64,000 nt of DNA, from positions 1,116,001-1,180,000 of the forward strand of contig NZ_JBPCCU010000002.1 in assembly GCF_050971785.1 (NCBI RefSeq), in the 5' to 3' direction. Below are positions 8,026 to 15,234 of this stretch, one piece after another. Within the stretch, counting starts at the first letter, position 1. Each line of letters opens with the position of its first letter. A model generated the notes under the pieces. The model saw nothing but the letters and a program-made list of their open reading frames with translations, searched no databases and was not told where the DNA came from. The position numbers and the translations under genes are program-made. Source of the DNA: Actinomadura_E scrupuli (lineage in GTDB: Bacteria > Actinomycetota > Actinomycetes > Streptosporangiales > Streptosporangiaceae).

Positions 8026-8282
8026 GCACCGTCTCCACGATCGGCACCACGCCGATCGCCGTCCCCACCATCAGCCGTCCGGAGGGACTCAACCCCTCCG
8101 CGATCAAGGAGCGCAAGGTGAGCTTGCTCAGCGTCGAACTGTCCAGGGAGCGAATACGCTCCCTGGACAGGGAGATCGTCCAGAACGTCCATGCGGCCGC
8201 CAGGGTCCGCGCCGTCAGGCGCGCCCGCCGCGACGCCCGGGTACGGGCGCTGCGAGTGCGCCGCCTCCTGCTCGCCCGGTAA
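8022..8282 (+). CDS. Small basic protein coupled to whiB7
   Basis: An 86-residue protein of unknown function whose ATG overlaps the whiB7 stop (ATGA), implying translational coupling and joint induction. The N-terminal 30 residues are Thr/Ile/Pro-rich. The C-terminal half is an extremely arginine-rich helix (RVRAVRRARRDARVRALRVRR), which suggests RNA, ribosome or nucleic-acid binding. A perfect 14-bp inverted repeat sits inside the coding sequence at 8139-8170, encoding the LSRERIRSLDRE segment. No signal peptide or membrane helix is seen. The overlap and codon bias support a real gene, but I do not recognise the family. Confidence 0.65.
   Translation: MSTVSTIGTTPIAVPTISRPEGLNPSAIKERKVSLLSVELSRERIRSLDREIVQNVHAAARVRAVRRARRDARVRALRVRRLLLAR
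8139..8170. repeat. Intragenic perfect hairpin
   Basis: CTGTCCAGGGAGCG, loop AATA, then the exact reverse complement. The 14-bp stem with a tetraloop lies within the small gene downstream of whiB7. There is no T-tract after it, so it is not a standard terminator. Confidence 0.85.
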
Positions 8283-8365
8283 GCCCGGTGGTATGCCGGT
8301 AGCAGAACCGCCGGCCGGCCTTCTTGGATGGTTTGCCGGTCCGGTGGTTCCCGGACGAGCACAGA

Positions 8366-8402
8366 AAAGCGGGGCCCCTGCCACAGGCAGGGGCCCCGCT
8401 TT
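8366..8402. terminator. Bidirectional intrinsic terminator after the whiB7 operon
   Basis: A 17-bp perfect stem (AAAGCGGGGCCCCTGCC and its complement) with a 3-nt loop, flanked by A- and T-runs, so it can terminate the whiB7 operon on the plus strand and the AarF-like gene on the minus strand. Confidence 0.88.
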
Positions 8403-8426
8403 CCGTCATCCCGGCTTTCCGTCATC

Positions 8427-8477
8427 CCCTCCGTGATCATGCAATCAATCGACCATTGATTGCATGATCACGGAGGG
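8427..8477. repeat. 23-bp perfect inverted repeat built on a dispersed 14-mer
   Basis: Arms at 8427-8449 and 8455-8477 are exact reverse complements with a 5-nt spacer (CGACC). Both arms contain GTGATCATGCAATC, which recurs singly at 12361-12374 and 13747-13760. Just upstream GCTTTCCGTCATCCC is directly repeated twice. The element lies at the 3' end of the AarF-like gene. Confidence 0.85.
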
Positions 8478-8490
8478 AGCGGGGCCGTGG

Positions 8491-9843
8491 TCAGCCGGTG
8501 AGCTCTTCCTCGTCGTCGGCGGAGGCGTCGTCCGCGTCGTCGGCGAAGCCGGGCACCCACTGGAGCGCCTCGCCGCGGAACGGGCCCTCGGCTTCGAGCT
8601 GGCACAGCACCCCGGTGCCGGCCGACACCACCCGGTGGATGATCACGTACGACGGCGGCAGGTTGAGCTGCCGGACGACGTTGGTCGGGCGCAGGTCGGT
8701 GACCCGGGCGGCCTGTTCGCGCAGCCATTCCCGGCTGAACTTGAACGTGTCCTCGATGAGCGGCTCGGCGATCGGCGCGATGAAGGACCGCAGGCCCTCC
8801 GGGTCGACCGTGACGCCCTCGCGGAGGAAGTCCTCCTCGCGGAGCGTGCGCTCGATCTCCTCGATGTCCAGCATGGTGCCGATCCGCATCAGCCGGCCGA
8901 TGCGGCGGTGGAAGCCGCCGGGCAGCCGGTCGACCGCGCCGAAGTCCAGGACGCCCAGCCGGCCGTCGTCGAGCAACCGGAAGTTGCCCGGATGCGGGTC
9001 GCCGTGCAGCAGGCCGCTGCGGGCCGGCCCGGAGAACAGAAACCGGCAGTAGAGCAGCCCGGCATGGTCACGCTGCTCCTGGGTGCCCTCGTTGATGATC
9101 TTTGAGAGCGGAAGGCCGCTCTCCATCCACTCGGTGACCAGCACGTTCCCCGACTGTGAGATCACCTCGGGGATGAAGAAGTCGGGGTCGTCGAGGTAGG
9201 CCTTGTGGAAGATCGCCTGCGACTCGGCCTCGATGGAGTAGTCGAGCTCCTCGACCACGCGTTCCTTGAGCTCGGCGAGCATCGTCTTGATGTCCAGCCC
9301 GGGCATCAGCACCCCGAACAGCTTGCCGATCCGGGCGAGCTGGTTGAAGTCGCTGATCAGGGCCTTGCCCGCGCCGGGATACTGCACCTTGACCGCGACG
9401 GTGCGGCCGTCGTGCCAGACGGCCTTGTGCACCTGCCCGATCGACGCCGACGCGGCGGGCCTGTCGTCGAACTCGGTGAACTGCTCGCGCCAGTCCGGTC
9501 CCAGGTTCTCCGCCAGCACCGCGTGCACGGTGCGTGCGGGCATCGGGGGAGCGGAGTCCTGCAGCTTGGTCAGCATGCTGCGGTAGGGGCCCGCGATCTC
9601 CGGAGGCAGTGCCGCCTCGAAGATCGAGAGCATCTGGCCGACCTTCATCGCCCCGCCCTTGAGCTCGCCCAGAACCTTGAACAGCTGCTCGGCGGTGCGG
9701 GTCTGAATCTCCTGGGCGACGAGCTCGGCGGGCCGGCCGATGGTGCGCTTGCCGAGGCCGAGAGCGCTACGCCCGGCGAATCCGATGGGCAGGGTCGCTA
9801 GCTTTGCCGTCCGCGTCACCGCGCGGCGAGGGAGATCGGTCAC
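8491..9843 (-). CDS. ABC1/AarF-UbiB family atypical kinase
   Basis: A 450-residue protein-kinase-like ATPase of the AarF/UbiB/COQ8 family, which supports isoprenoid quinone or lipid metabolism by an incompletely understood mechanism. The family-specific KxGQ region (GGAMKVGQMLS, about residues 80-90) precedes the Ala-rich loop, the ATP-binding Lys in VAVKVQYPG, the HGDPHPGNF catalytic-loop equivalent and the VLDFG metal-binding motif. The GTG at 9843 has GGAG upstream; an in-frame GTG at 9882 is the alternative. A 7-bp inverted repeat (GGTCGTT/AACGACC, 9866-9887) lies just upstream and may be regulatory. It is divergent from the enoyl-CoA hydratase gene. Confidence 0.88.
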   Translation of the reverse strand: MTDLPRRAVTRTAKLATLPIGFAGRSALGLGKRTIGRPAELVAQEIQTRTAEQLFKVLGELKGGAMKVGQMLSIFEAALPPEIAGPYRSMLTKLQDSAPPMPARTVHAVLAENLGPDWREQFTEFDDRPAASASIGQVHKAVWHDGRTVAVKVQYPGAGKALISDFNQLARIGKLFGVLMPGLDIKTMLAELKERVVEELDYSIEAESQAIFHKAYLDDPDFFIPEVISQSGNVLVTEWMESGLPLSKIINEGTQEQRDHAGLLYCRFLFSGPARSGLLHGDPHPGNFRLLDDGRLGVLDFGAVDRLPGGFHRRIGRLMRIGTMLDIEEIERTLREEDFLREGVTVDPEGLRSFIAPIAEPLIEDTFKFSREWLREQAARVTDLRPTNVVRQLNLPPSYVIIHRVVSAGTGVLCQLEAEGPFRGEALQWVPGFADDADDASADDEEELTG

Positions 9844-10112
9844 CGGCCCATTCTCCGCGATAAGTGGTCGTTTACGCCACAACGACCTTGACGAATCCTG
9901 GGCAGGGCTTTGTCACGCGGCGAGCCACCTGGCGAAATGTTTGCCCGGTGGCGTTTCTCACGAACCCTGCGGGCTCTTGACATGATCCGCCTTGCGAGTT
10001 CCGTACGGCCGTGAACGACCGGCTCGCGACGTACGCGGGCCGCTCCGATGGTGATCGGCGGACCGCCCCGGCCGGTCCGGCCGCCCCGGGCGGGCGTGGA
10101 TAGCCTCCTGGC

Positions 10113-10901
10113 ATGTACGAACAGCTGAGCGTGGACCGCCGCCCCGACGGGATCGTCGTCCTCACACTGAACGACCCCGCGCGCCGCAACGCCATGTCGG
10201 ACGAGATGACCGCGGCCTGGAAACAGACCATGGCCGAGCTGGGGACCGACCCGGCGCTGCGCTGCGTCGTGGTCACCGGCGCCGGGAGCGCCTTCTCCTC
10301 CGGCGGCAACCTGTCCTGGCTCGCGGAGCGCAACGACGTCGAGCTGCCGGCCCTCCGTGATCACATGCTGGAGTTCTACCGGAGCTGGCTGGCGATCCGG
10401 CGGCTCGAGGTGCCGACGATCGCCGCCGTCAACGGCCATGCGGTCGGCGCGGGGCTGTGCCTCGCCCTCGCCTGTGACCTGCGTTACGTGGCCGACGACG
10501 CCAAACTGCTGGCGCCCTTCACCGCGCTGGGCCTGCATCCGGGCATGGCGGCGACGTTCCTGTTCCCCGAGGCCGTCGGCCTGCCGCGCGCCCGCGAGCT
10601 GCTGTTCACCGGCCGTACGGTGACCGGCGCGCAGGCGGAGTCCATCGGACTGGTCAACCGGGCCGTGCCGCGGGACCGGGTGCTCCAGGAGGCGCTGGAG
10701 ATCGCCGGGGAGATCGCGGCGCAGGCACCGGTGGCCACCCGGCTCACCAAGGTGGCGCTGTCCGACGGGGGGCCACCGAGCCTGGAGGCCGCGCTGCGCT
10801 GGGAGTCACTCGCCCAGCCGGTGACCATGACCTCGCGGGATCTGCTGGAGGGCCTGGCCGCCCAGCGCGACGGACGCCGCCCGGACTTCAGCGGCCGTTG
10901 A
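10113..10901 (+). CDS. Enoyl-CoA hydratase/isomerase family protein
   Basis: Crotonase-fold enzyme of 262 residues that should act on an acyl-CoA thioester. Conserved blocks: LNDPARRNAMS near the N-terminus, the oxyanion-hole segments AFSSGGNLSWL and AVNGHAVGAGLCLALACDLRY, and GLHPGMAATFLFPEAVG. The position normally holding the second catalytic Glu reads PGMAA and lacks it, so it may be an isomerase or a thioesterase-like family member rather than a true hydratase. The ATG at 10113 has no good ribosome binding site, but TAGCCT lies 6 nt upstream, as in a leaderless promoter. Confidence 0.85.
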   Translation: MYEQLSVDRRPDGIVVLTLNDPARRNAMSDEMTAAWKQTMAELGTDPALRCVVVTGAGSAFSSGGNLSWLAERNDVELPALRDHMLEFYRSWLAIRRLEVPTIAAVNGHAVGAGLCLALACDLRYVADDAKLLAPFTALGLHPGMAATFLFPEAVGLPRARELLFTGRTVTGAQAESIGLVNRAVPRDRVLQEALEIAGEIAAQAPVATRLTKVALSDGGPPSLEAALRWESLAQPVTMTSRDLLEGLAAQRDGRRPDFSGR

Positions 10902-10970
10902 GATCCAGGGGTGACGGGCCCGAACCGGGCGGATGAGGCATCAGGGGTGTCCGAGGAGTGAGACGGCTCC

Positions 10971-11107
10971 TGTGGACGAGGAGGCGGGCGGGGTGGAAGC
11001 GCGGCCCGTATCTGTGGAAAACCGGGCCGGGGCCTGTGGAAAGTTCTGGGGAGAACCTAAAAAATCCGAGCTGACCTGGTGAAATACGATCTACCCCCTG
11101 TGGAGAA
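10971..11107 (+). other. Cluster of four DnaA-box-like TGTGGA motifs
   Basis: TGTGGACGA (10971), TGTGGAAAA (11013), TGTGGAAAG (11035) and TGTGGAGAA (11099) are all in the same orientation within 137 bp of non-coding sequence. The second is the complement of TTTTCCACA, which fits the DnaA-box consensus TTWTNCACA; the others differ by one or two bases. Confidence 0.45.
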
Positions 11108-11134
11108 AGCAAATTTTTCGGTACGGTTCTTGCC
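11099..11134 (+). promoter_or_regulatory. Leaderless-type promoter of the YgjP-like gene
   Basis: TACGGT (11122-11127) ends exactly 7 nt before the GTG at 11135, and no ribosome binding site is present. TGTGGA at 11099-11104 is a possible weak -35 with a 17-bp spacer. This is the spacing expected when transcription starts at the start codon, which is common in actinobacteria. Confidence 0.5.
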
Positions 11135-11725
11135 GTGCCCCCCAACGTCGAGGTCCGCCGCAGCGCCCGACGCAGACGGACCGTTTCCGCCTACCGCGAC
11201 GGTGACAAGACCGTCGTCCTGGTGCCCTCCCGTCTGACCCAGGCCGAGGAAGAGCAATGGGTCGCCACGATCCTCGAACGGCTCGCCGAGCGGGAGCGCC
11301 GCAGACGCCCCAGCGACGAGGCCCTTCTGGAGCGGGCCCGCGACCTGTCGCGCCGCTATCTGCCCGGGCACCCGGAGCCGGCGAGTGTCCGGTGGGTGGA
11401 CAACCAGCGCAGCCGCTGGGGGTCATGCACGCCGGACGATGGGACGATCAGGCTCTCCACCCGGCTGCGCGGCATGCCGAGCTGGGTGACCGACTACGTC
11501 CTCGTCCATGAGCTGGCACATCTGCTCGTCCCCGGTCACGGTCCCCGGTTCTGGGAGCTCGTGGCCGGATATCCCAAGGCCGAGCGCGCCCGCGGCTACC
11601 TCGAGGGGGTCGCGGCCGCGATGCACCTACCGGCCGATCACGAGCTGCAGGCCGGGGACGACGACGCGCTGGGTGAGGACGGGCCTCAGGCAGACGGCGA
11701 GCTTCAGCACGAGGTCGCCGGGTGA
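11135..11725 (+). CDS. YgjP/SprT-like zinc metallopeptidase
   Basis: A 196-residue cytosolic protein of the YgjP-like metallopeptidase domain family (DUF45). The zinc motif VHELAHLLVPGHGPRFW supplies HExxH plus the third His, and the upstream block SRWGSCTPDDGTIRLSTRL is the other family hallmark. Substrates are unknown; relatives are often found with restriction or stress genes but here the context is housekeeping. The N-terminus is basic (VRRSARRRRTVSAYRDG), as in the family. The start is GTG without a leader. The downstream gene overlaps it by 4 bp (GTGA). Confidence 0.88.
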   Translation: MPPNVEVRRSARRRRTVSAYRDGDKTVVLVPSRLTQAEEEQWVATILERLAERERRRRPSDEALLERARDLSRRYLPGHPEPASVRWVDNQRSRWGSCTPDDGTIRLSTRLRGMPSWVTDYVLVHELAHLLVPGHGPRFWELVAGYPKAERARGYLEGVAAAMHLPADHELQAGDDDALGEDGPQADGELQHEVAG

Positions 11726-12324
11726 CGAGCCGCTTCGTGGCGGTGCTGGCCGACCCGACCGGGCACGCGAGCCCGCCGGGCATCGATCCGGCCGAGTTCC
11801 GGCTCGCCCTCCTGGAGGACACCTACGAGGTCGCCGCGGGCCTCGACCTGGTGACCCCCGCCCTGGTCGCGGCCCCTCCGGTCCCTCCGGAGCTCGAATC
11901 GATCACCTGGCCGGGGACACCGATCGTGCCGGCCGAGGGGCTGGCGGAGGCCTTCACCGGGCTGCACCGGCTGGGGGCCGAGCAGGCGGCGATCATCGCG
12001 GCGGACGCCCCCGATCTGCCGCCGCTCCTCATCGGCAAGCTGTTCCGCGCGCTGAGCCACGCACCGGCGGCGGCCTGCCCCGCCGACAGCGGCCTGGTGG
12101 CCCTGGCGGTCTGGCTGCCGCTCCCGGACTGGCTGCGCACCGCGCTGGCGACCGTGGATCTCGACACCCCGGACGCCTTCGCGCTGCTGCGCGCCGCCGC
12201 TCCCCGCCCCGGCCTGGTCCAGTCGGGCCCGGGCTGGCACCGGCTGCGCCGGCCCGCCGACGTGGCGCTGCTCGATCCCGGCCTGGAGGGCTGGGACAAC
12301 ACCCGGGTGCTGCTCGGCGGCTGA
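11722..12324 (+). CDS. DUF2064-like protein (glycosyltransferase-A-like fold)
   Basis: A 200-residue protein coupled to the metallopeptidase through a GTGA overlap. The segment AAIIAADAPDLPPLLIGKLF resembles the D.PDLP motif of the DUF2064/CofC-like nucleotide-diphospho-sugar transferase superfamily, but the N-terminal nucleotide-binding G-rich loop is not obvious, so catalysis is uncertain. The rest is Ala/Pro/Leu-rich, with no membrane segment. The function is unknown; the assignment rests on one motif and the overall pattern. Confidence 0.6.
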   Translation: MTSRFVAVLADPTGHASPPGIDPAEFRLALLEDTYEVAAGLDLVTPALVAAPPVPPELESITWPGTPIVPAEGLAEAFTGLHRLGAEQAAIIAADAPDLPPLLIGKLFRALSHAPAAACPADSGLVALAVWLPLPDWLRTALATVDLDTPDAFALLRAAAPRPGLVQSGPGWHRLRRPADVALLDPGLEGWDNTRVLLGG

Positions 12325-12354
12325 GCCCGGACGTCTCGCACCCGTACCCTCCAC

Positions 12355-12374
12355 CCCTCCGTGATCATGCAATC
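12355..12374 (+). repeat. Single copy of the dispersed GTGATCATGCAATC element
   Basis: CCCTCCGTGATCATGCAATC matches 20 nt of the arm of the inverted repeat at 8427-8477. It lies between the convergent DUF2064-like and epimerase genes. Confidence 0.8.
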
Positions 12375-12411
12375 CCTGGGTGCGGGTGGGCGCGGGGGTG
12401 ATGGGCGTGGG

Positions 12412-13206
12412 TCAGGGTTCGATGTGGCGGAGGGTGAACTCGCGGCTGGCGAAGGCACCGCCCTGCGGTCCGCCGGCGGCGAAGAACTCGTCGGCGTCCG
12501 GGATCCGGTCGGCGTACGCCTCGGCGTCGTCGAGGGGACGGTAGCCGACGGTGTCGTCCAGGCTCCAGAACCGCCTGGTGTTGCCGGAGATCGCGTACAC
12601 GGCGTGGAAGCCGGTCAGCGGGGCGGTGAGCGCGGCCCGTACGAAACCGGCGCAGTCACGCGGGCTCAGCCAGGTGGCGAGATGCCGGGGCTGGGTGGGT
12701 TCCGCCTCGAAGCTGCCGATGCGCAGGCAGACCACCTCCAGGCCGAACTTCTCGGCGTACAGCCGGCCGAGGGCCTCCACGGCCACCTTGCTCACCCCGT
12801 ACAGGCCGTCCGGCCGCGGGGGCATCTCCGGCGAGACGCGCTGGGTGACGGGGTAGCAGCCGGTGAGCCGGTTGCTGCTGGCCAGGACCACCCGCCGTAC
12901 GCCGGTGCGGCGAGCGGCCTCCAGCACGTGGTGGGTGCCGAGCACGTTGCCTTCGAGGAGTTCCGCCAGCGGCGCCTCGTCCGAGACCCCGGCCAGATGC
13001 ACGATCCCGTCGGCTCCCCCGACGAGCGCCGCGATCTCGGCGGGTCCGGTGAGCTCCGAGCGCCGGACGTCCTCGGCCGGTGTCTCGGCGGTCAGCGGCA
13101 CCCGGTCCACGAGCACCAGCCGGGCGGTGTCCGTGCGCAGCAGCGGCCGGAGCAGCGTGCCGATCCGGCCGGCCGCCCCGGTCAGCACGACCGTGCCCAG
13201 GGTCAT
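12412..13206 (-). CDS. NAD-dependent epimerase/dehydratase, uronate dehydrogenase-like
   Basis: Extended short-chain dehydrogenase of 264 residues. The N-terminal LTGAAGRIGTLL is the NAD-binding TGxxGxxG, GIVHLAGVSDEAPL follows, and the catalytic YGVSK motif (Tyr/Lys) is preceded by the LASSNRLTGCYP serine segment. SSN, the ARPDGLYGVSK-type block and the LRIGS motif resemble bacterial uronate dehydrogenase, which oxidises galacturonate or glucuronate to aldarolactone; substrate specificity is inferred only. Its ATG overlaps the stop of the upstream NUDIX gene (ATGA), so the two form an operon. Confidence 0.8.
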   Translation of the reverse strand: MTLGTVVLTGAAGRIGTLLRPLLRTDTARLVLVDRVPLTAETPAEDVRRSELTGPAEIAALVGGADGIVHLAGVSDEAPLAELLEGNVLGTHHVLEAARRTGVRRVVLASSNRLTGCYPVTQRVSPEMPPRPDGLYGVSKVAVEALGRLYAEKFGLEVVCLRIGSFEAEPTQPRHLATWLSPRDCAGFVRAALTAPLTGFHAVYAISGNTRRFWSLDDTVGYRPLDDAEAYADRIPDADEFFAAGGPQGGAFASREFTLRHIEP

Positions 13207-13754
13207 CGGCCGGTCGCCCTGCCGACGAGGCGCCGCAGGGCCTCGTCCGTCGGCACCGGAAGCGCGCCGATCTCGAACCAGCGCAGGTCCTCGGACTCGT
13301 CGCTGATCTGGTGACGGGCTCCGGCGGGGGCTATCGCCGCGTACTGCACGTCCAGGTGGTAGGAGCCCTCCGGATGGCAGCGCACGAAATGCCGGTCGAT
13401 CTGGAGCGGGCCGGGCAGCAACCGCAGCCCGGCGATGCCGGACTCCTCGGTGGCCTCCCGCAGCGCGGCCTGGGACAGGCTCACGTCGGCGGGCTCACAG
13501 TGACCGCCGAGCTGCAGCCACGCCTTCACCTTGCTGTGCAGGGTCAGCAGCACCCGTGCGCGGGACTCGTCCAGCACCACCGTGCTGGCGGTGATGTGCC
13601 CGGCCGCGCACTCCCGCCACATGCCGTCGGGATGGGCGGCGAGATGCTCCAGGAACTCCCGGCGGGCGCGCTCCTGGTCGGCGTCGGGGGCCCGCCACCT
13701 CGTGAGCACCCGCACCGCGTCCGCGTGCAACGTGTCGTTCGCGTTGGTGATCAT
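13203..13754 (-). CDS. NUDIX hydrolase
   Basis: A 183-residue pyrophosphohydrolase. The Nudix box is the variant GGHCEPADVSLSQAALREAT followed by EESGI, with the REATEE metal-binding helix intact; this GHxExxD form is common in actinobacterial NUDIX proteins of unknown substrate. The C-terminal part continues with HLDVQYAAIAP and EDLRWFEIGAL, as in complete domains. The ATG at 13754 lies inside a copy of the dispersed element (13747-13760) and has no good ribosome binding site, so the start may have been remodelled by that element; a start a few codons downstream is possible. It is translationally coupled to the epimerase. Confidence 0.82.
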   Translation of the reverse strand: MITNANDTLHADAVRVLTRWRAPDADQERARREFLEHLAAHPDGMWRECAAGHITASTVVLDESRARVLLTLHSKVKAWLQLGGHCEPADVSLSQAALREATEESGIAGLRLLPGPLQIDRHFVRCHPEGSYHLDVQYAAIAPAGARHQISDESEDLRWFEIGALPVPTDEALRRLVGRATGR

Positions 13755-13760
13755 GCAATC
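13747..13760 (+). repeat. Third single copy of GTGATCATGCAATC
   Basis: An exact 14-mer match to the arms at 8433-8446 and 8458-8471 (reverse) and to 12361-12374. On the minus strand it supplies the putative start codon of the NUDIX gene. Confidence 0.8.
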
Positions 13761-13800
13761 CGTCGGCGCCCGGCGACCCGGGCGCGGCTGGGGGAAGGGA

Positions 13801-15159
13801 TCATGCGGGGTCGTCCTTGCCCTTGTCTCCGGAGCCGTCTCCGGAGCCGTCCTCGGGGGCGTCTCCGGAGGGGGCGTCCGGGCCCTCGGTGAGCTGGGAG
13901 AGGTCCAGGTCGGACGGCTTCTCGTGGACGAACGACTCGGGATCGTCGAGGTCACCCGCCGTGGGCATCAGGTCGGGGTGCTCCCAGACCGCGTCGCGGC
14001 CGTCCTGCCCCCGGACGTCGGTCAGCGCCCGCCAGAGCGCACCGGCCTCACGCAGCCGGCGGGGCCGCAGCTCCAGCCCGACCAGCGTGGCGAACGTCTG
14101 CTCCGCGGGCCCTCCGGTGGCACGGCGGCGGCGTACGGCCTCGGCGAGCCTGGCCGCCTCGGGCAGCCGGCCCTCGGCGACGGAGTTGACCACCGTGTCG
14201 ACCCAGCCCTCCACCAGCGCGAGCGCGGTCTCCAGCCGGGTGAGCGCGGCCTTCTGCTGGGGGGTCTCCTCGGGCTGAAGCTGCAGCTCCCCGCCGAGCG
14301 CCTGCTGCAGGGCCTCCGGGTCGCTGAGGTCCAGGCCCGCGACGGCCTGCTCGATGCCGCTCAGGTCGACGGTGATGCCGCGGGAGTAGTCCTCGACGGC
14401 GCCCAGCAGGTGCGACCGCAACCACGGCACGTGGGCGAACAGCCGCTGGTGCGCGGCCTCCCGCAGCGCGAGATACAGCCGTACCTCGTCCTCCGGGATC
14501 TCCAGCCCGGCCCCGAAGGCGGTGACCCCGGCGGGCAGCAGGGCGCCGACGCCCTCGGGCGCCAACGGCAGGCCCACGTCGGTGGAGCCGACGACGTCAC
14601 GGGCGAGGGTGCCCAGCGCCTGACCGGCCTGGCCGCCCACCATCGCGCCCGCCATCTGCCGGATCATGCCCAGCAGCGGGCCGGTCATGGCCTGCATCTC
14701 CTGCGGCAGGTCACCGCCGCCCAGCGCACCGCCCATGGAGTCGACCATGCGGGCCGCGATCGGGTCGCAGACCGTGGACCAGACGGGGAGCGTGTTCTCG
14801 ATCCACTCCGACCGGCTCCACGCCTGGGGCGTCCGGATGCCCGCGGGCAGGGTGGTGCCCTCGTCGAGCCACAGGTCGGCCAGCCGCAGCGCGTCCTCCA
14901 CCTGCCGGCGTTCGGCGCTGACGATCGACGGATCGCCCTGCTCGGTGACCGTGTGCCGGGCGATGTTCTTGGCGAGGTCCCAGTTGAGCGGGCCCTCGCC
15001 CGCACCGCCCTGGCTGCCGAGCATGTCGGCGAAGCGGTGCAGCATGTCCGCGAACTGCCCCATGTCGCCGCCCATGGCGGCGAAGGGGTCGTTGGGCTGA
15101 CCGGGTTTGTCGTCGCCCTCGTCGCTGGGGCGCCCGAAGCCGAAAGGTGTGTTACTCAT
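13801..15159 (-). CDS. DUF2342 family zinc-dependent protease-like protein
   Basis: A 452-residue actinobacterial protein of the DUF2342 (zincin_2) family, sometimes annotated as associated with coenzyme F420 biosynthesis, of unsettled function. Family hallmarks: an N-terminal Gly/Met-rich stretch, a long WDLAKNIARHTV region, the central zincin-like LREAAHQRLFAHVPWL (about residues 225-240) and the C-terminal LRRLREAGALWRALTDVRGQDGRD block. The C-terminus is an acidic, Ser/Gly-rich tail. ATG 15159 is the natural start; GTG 15171 is in frame upstream. It is divergent from the SDR gene across about 75 bp. Confidence 0.85.
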   Translation of the reverse strand: MSNTPFGFGRPSDEGDDKPGQPNDPFAAMGGDMGQFADMLHRFADMLGSQGGAGEGPLNWDLAKNIARHTVTEQGDPSIVSAERRQVEDALRLADLWLDEGTTLPAGIRTPQAWSRSEWIENTLPVWSTVCDPIAARMVDSMGGALGGGDLPQEMQAMTGPLLGMIRQMAGAMVGGQAGQALGTLARDVVGSTDVGLPLAPEGVGALLPAGVTAFGAGLEIPEDEVRLYLALREAAHQRLFAHVPWLRSHLLGAVEDYSRGITVDLSGIEQAVAGLDLSDPEALQQALGGELQLQPEETPQQKAALTRLETALALVEGWVDTVVNSVAEGRLPEAARLAEAVRRRRATGGPAEQTFATLVGLELRPRRLREAGALWRALTDVRGQDGRDAVWEHPDLMPTAGDLDDPESFVHEKPSDLDLSQLTEGPDAPSGDAPEDGSGDGSGDKGKDDPA

Positions 15160-15234
15160 GGTGGTGACCACAGGCCGGAAGATGGGTCATACGCTCACGT
15201 TAGTCGGTCCTGCCAAAGGGGGGATGACTCGGCT

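Noticed and set aside
8366..8477. Riboswitch
   Set aside because: The structure is fully explained by a bidirectional terminator followed by a simple inverted repeat at gene ends, not by a gene leader.
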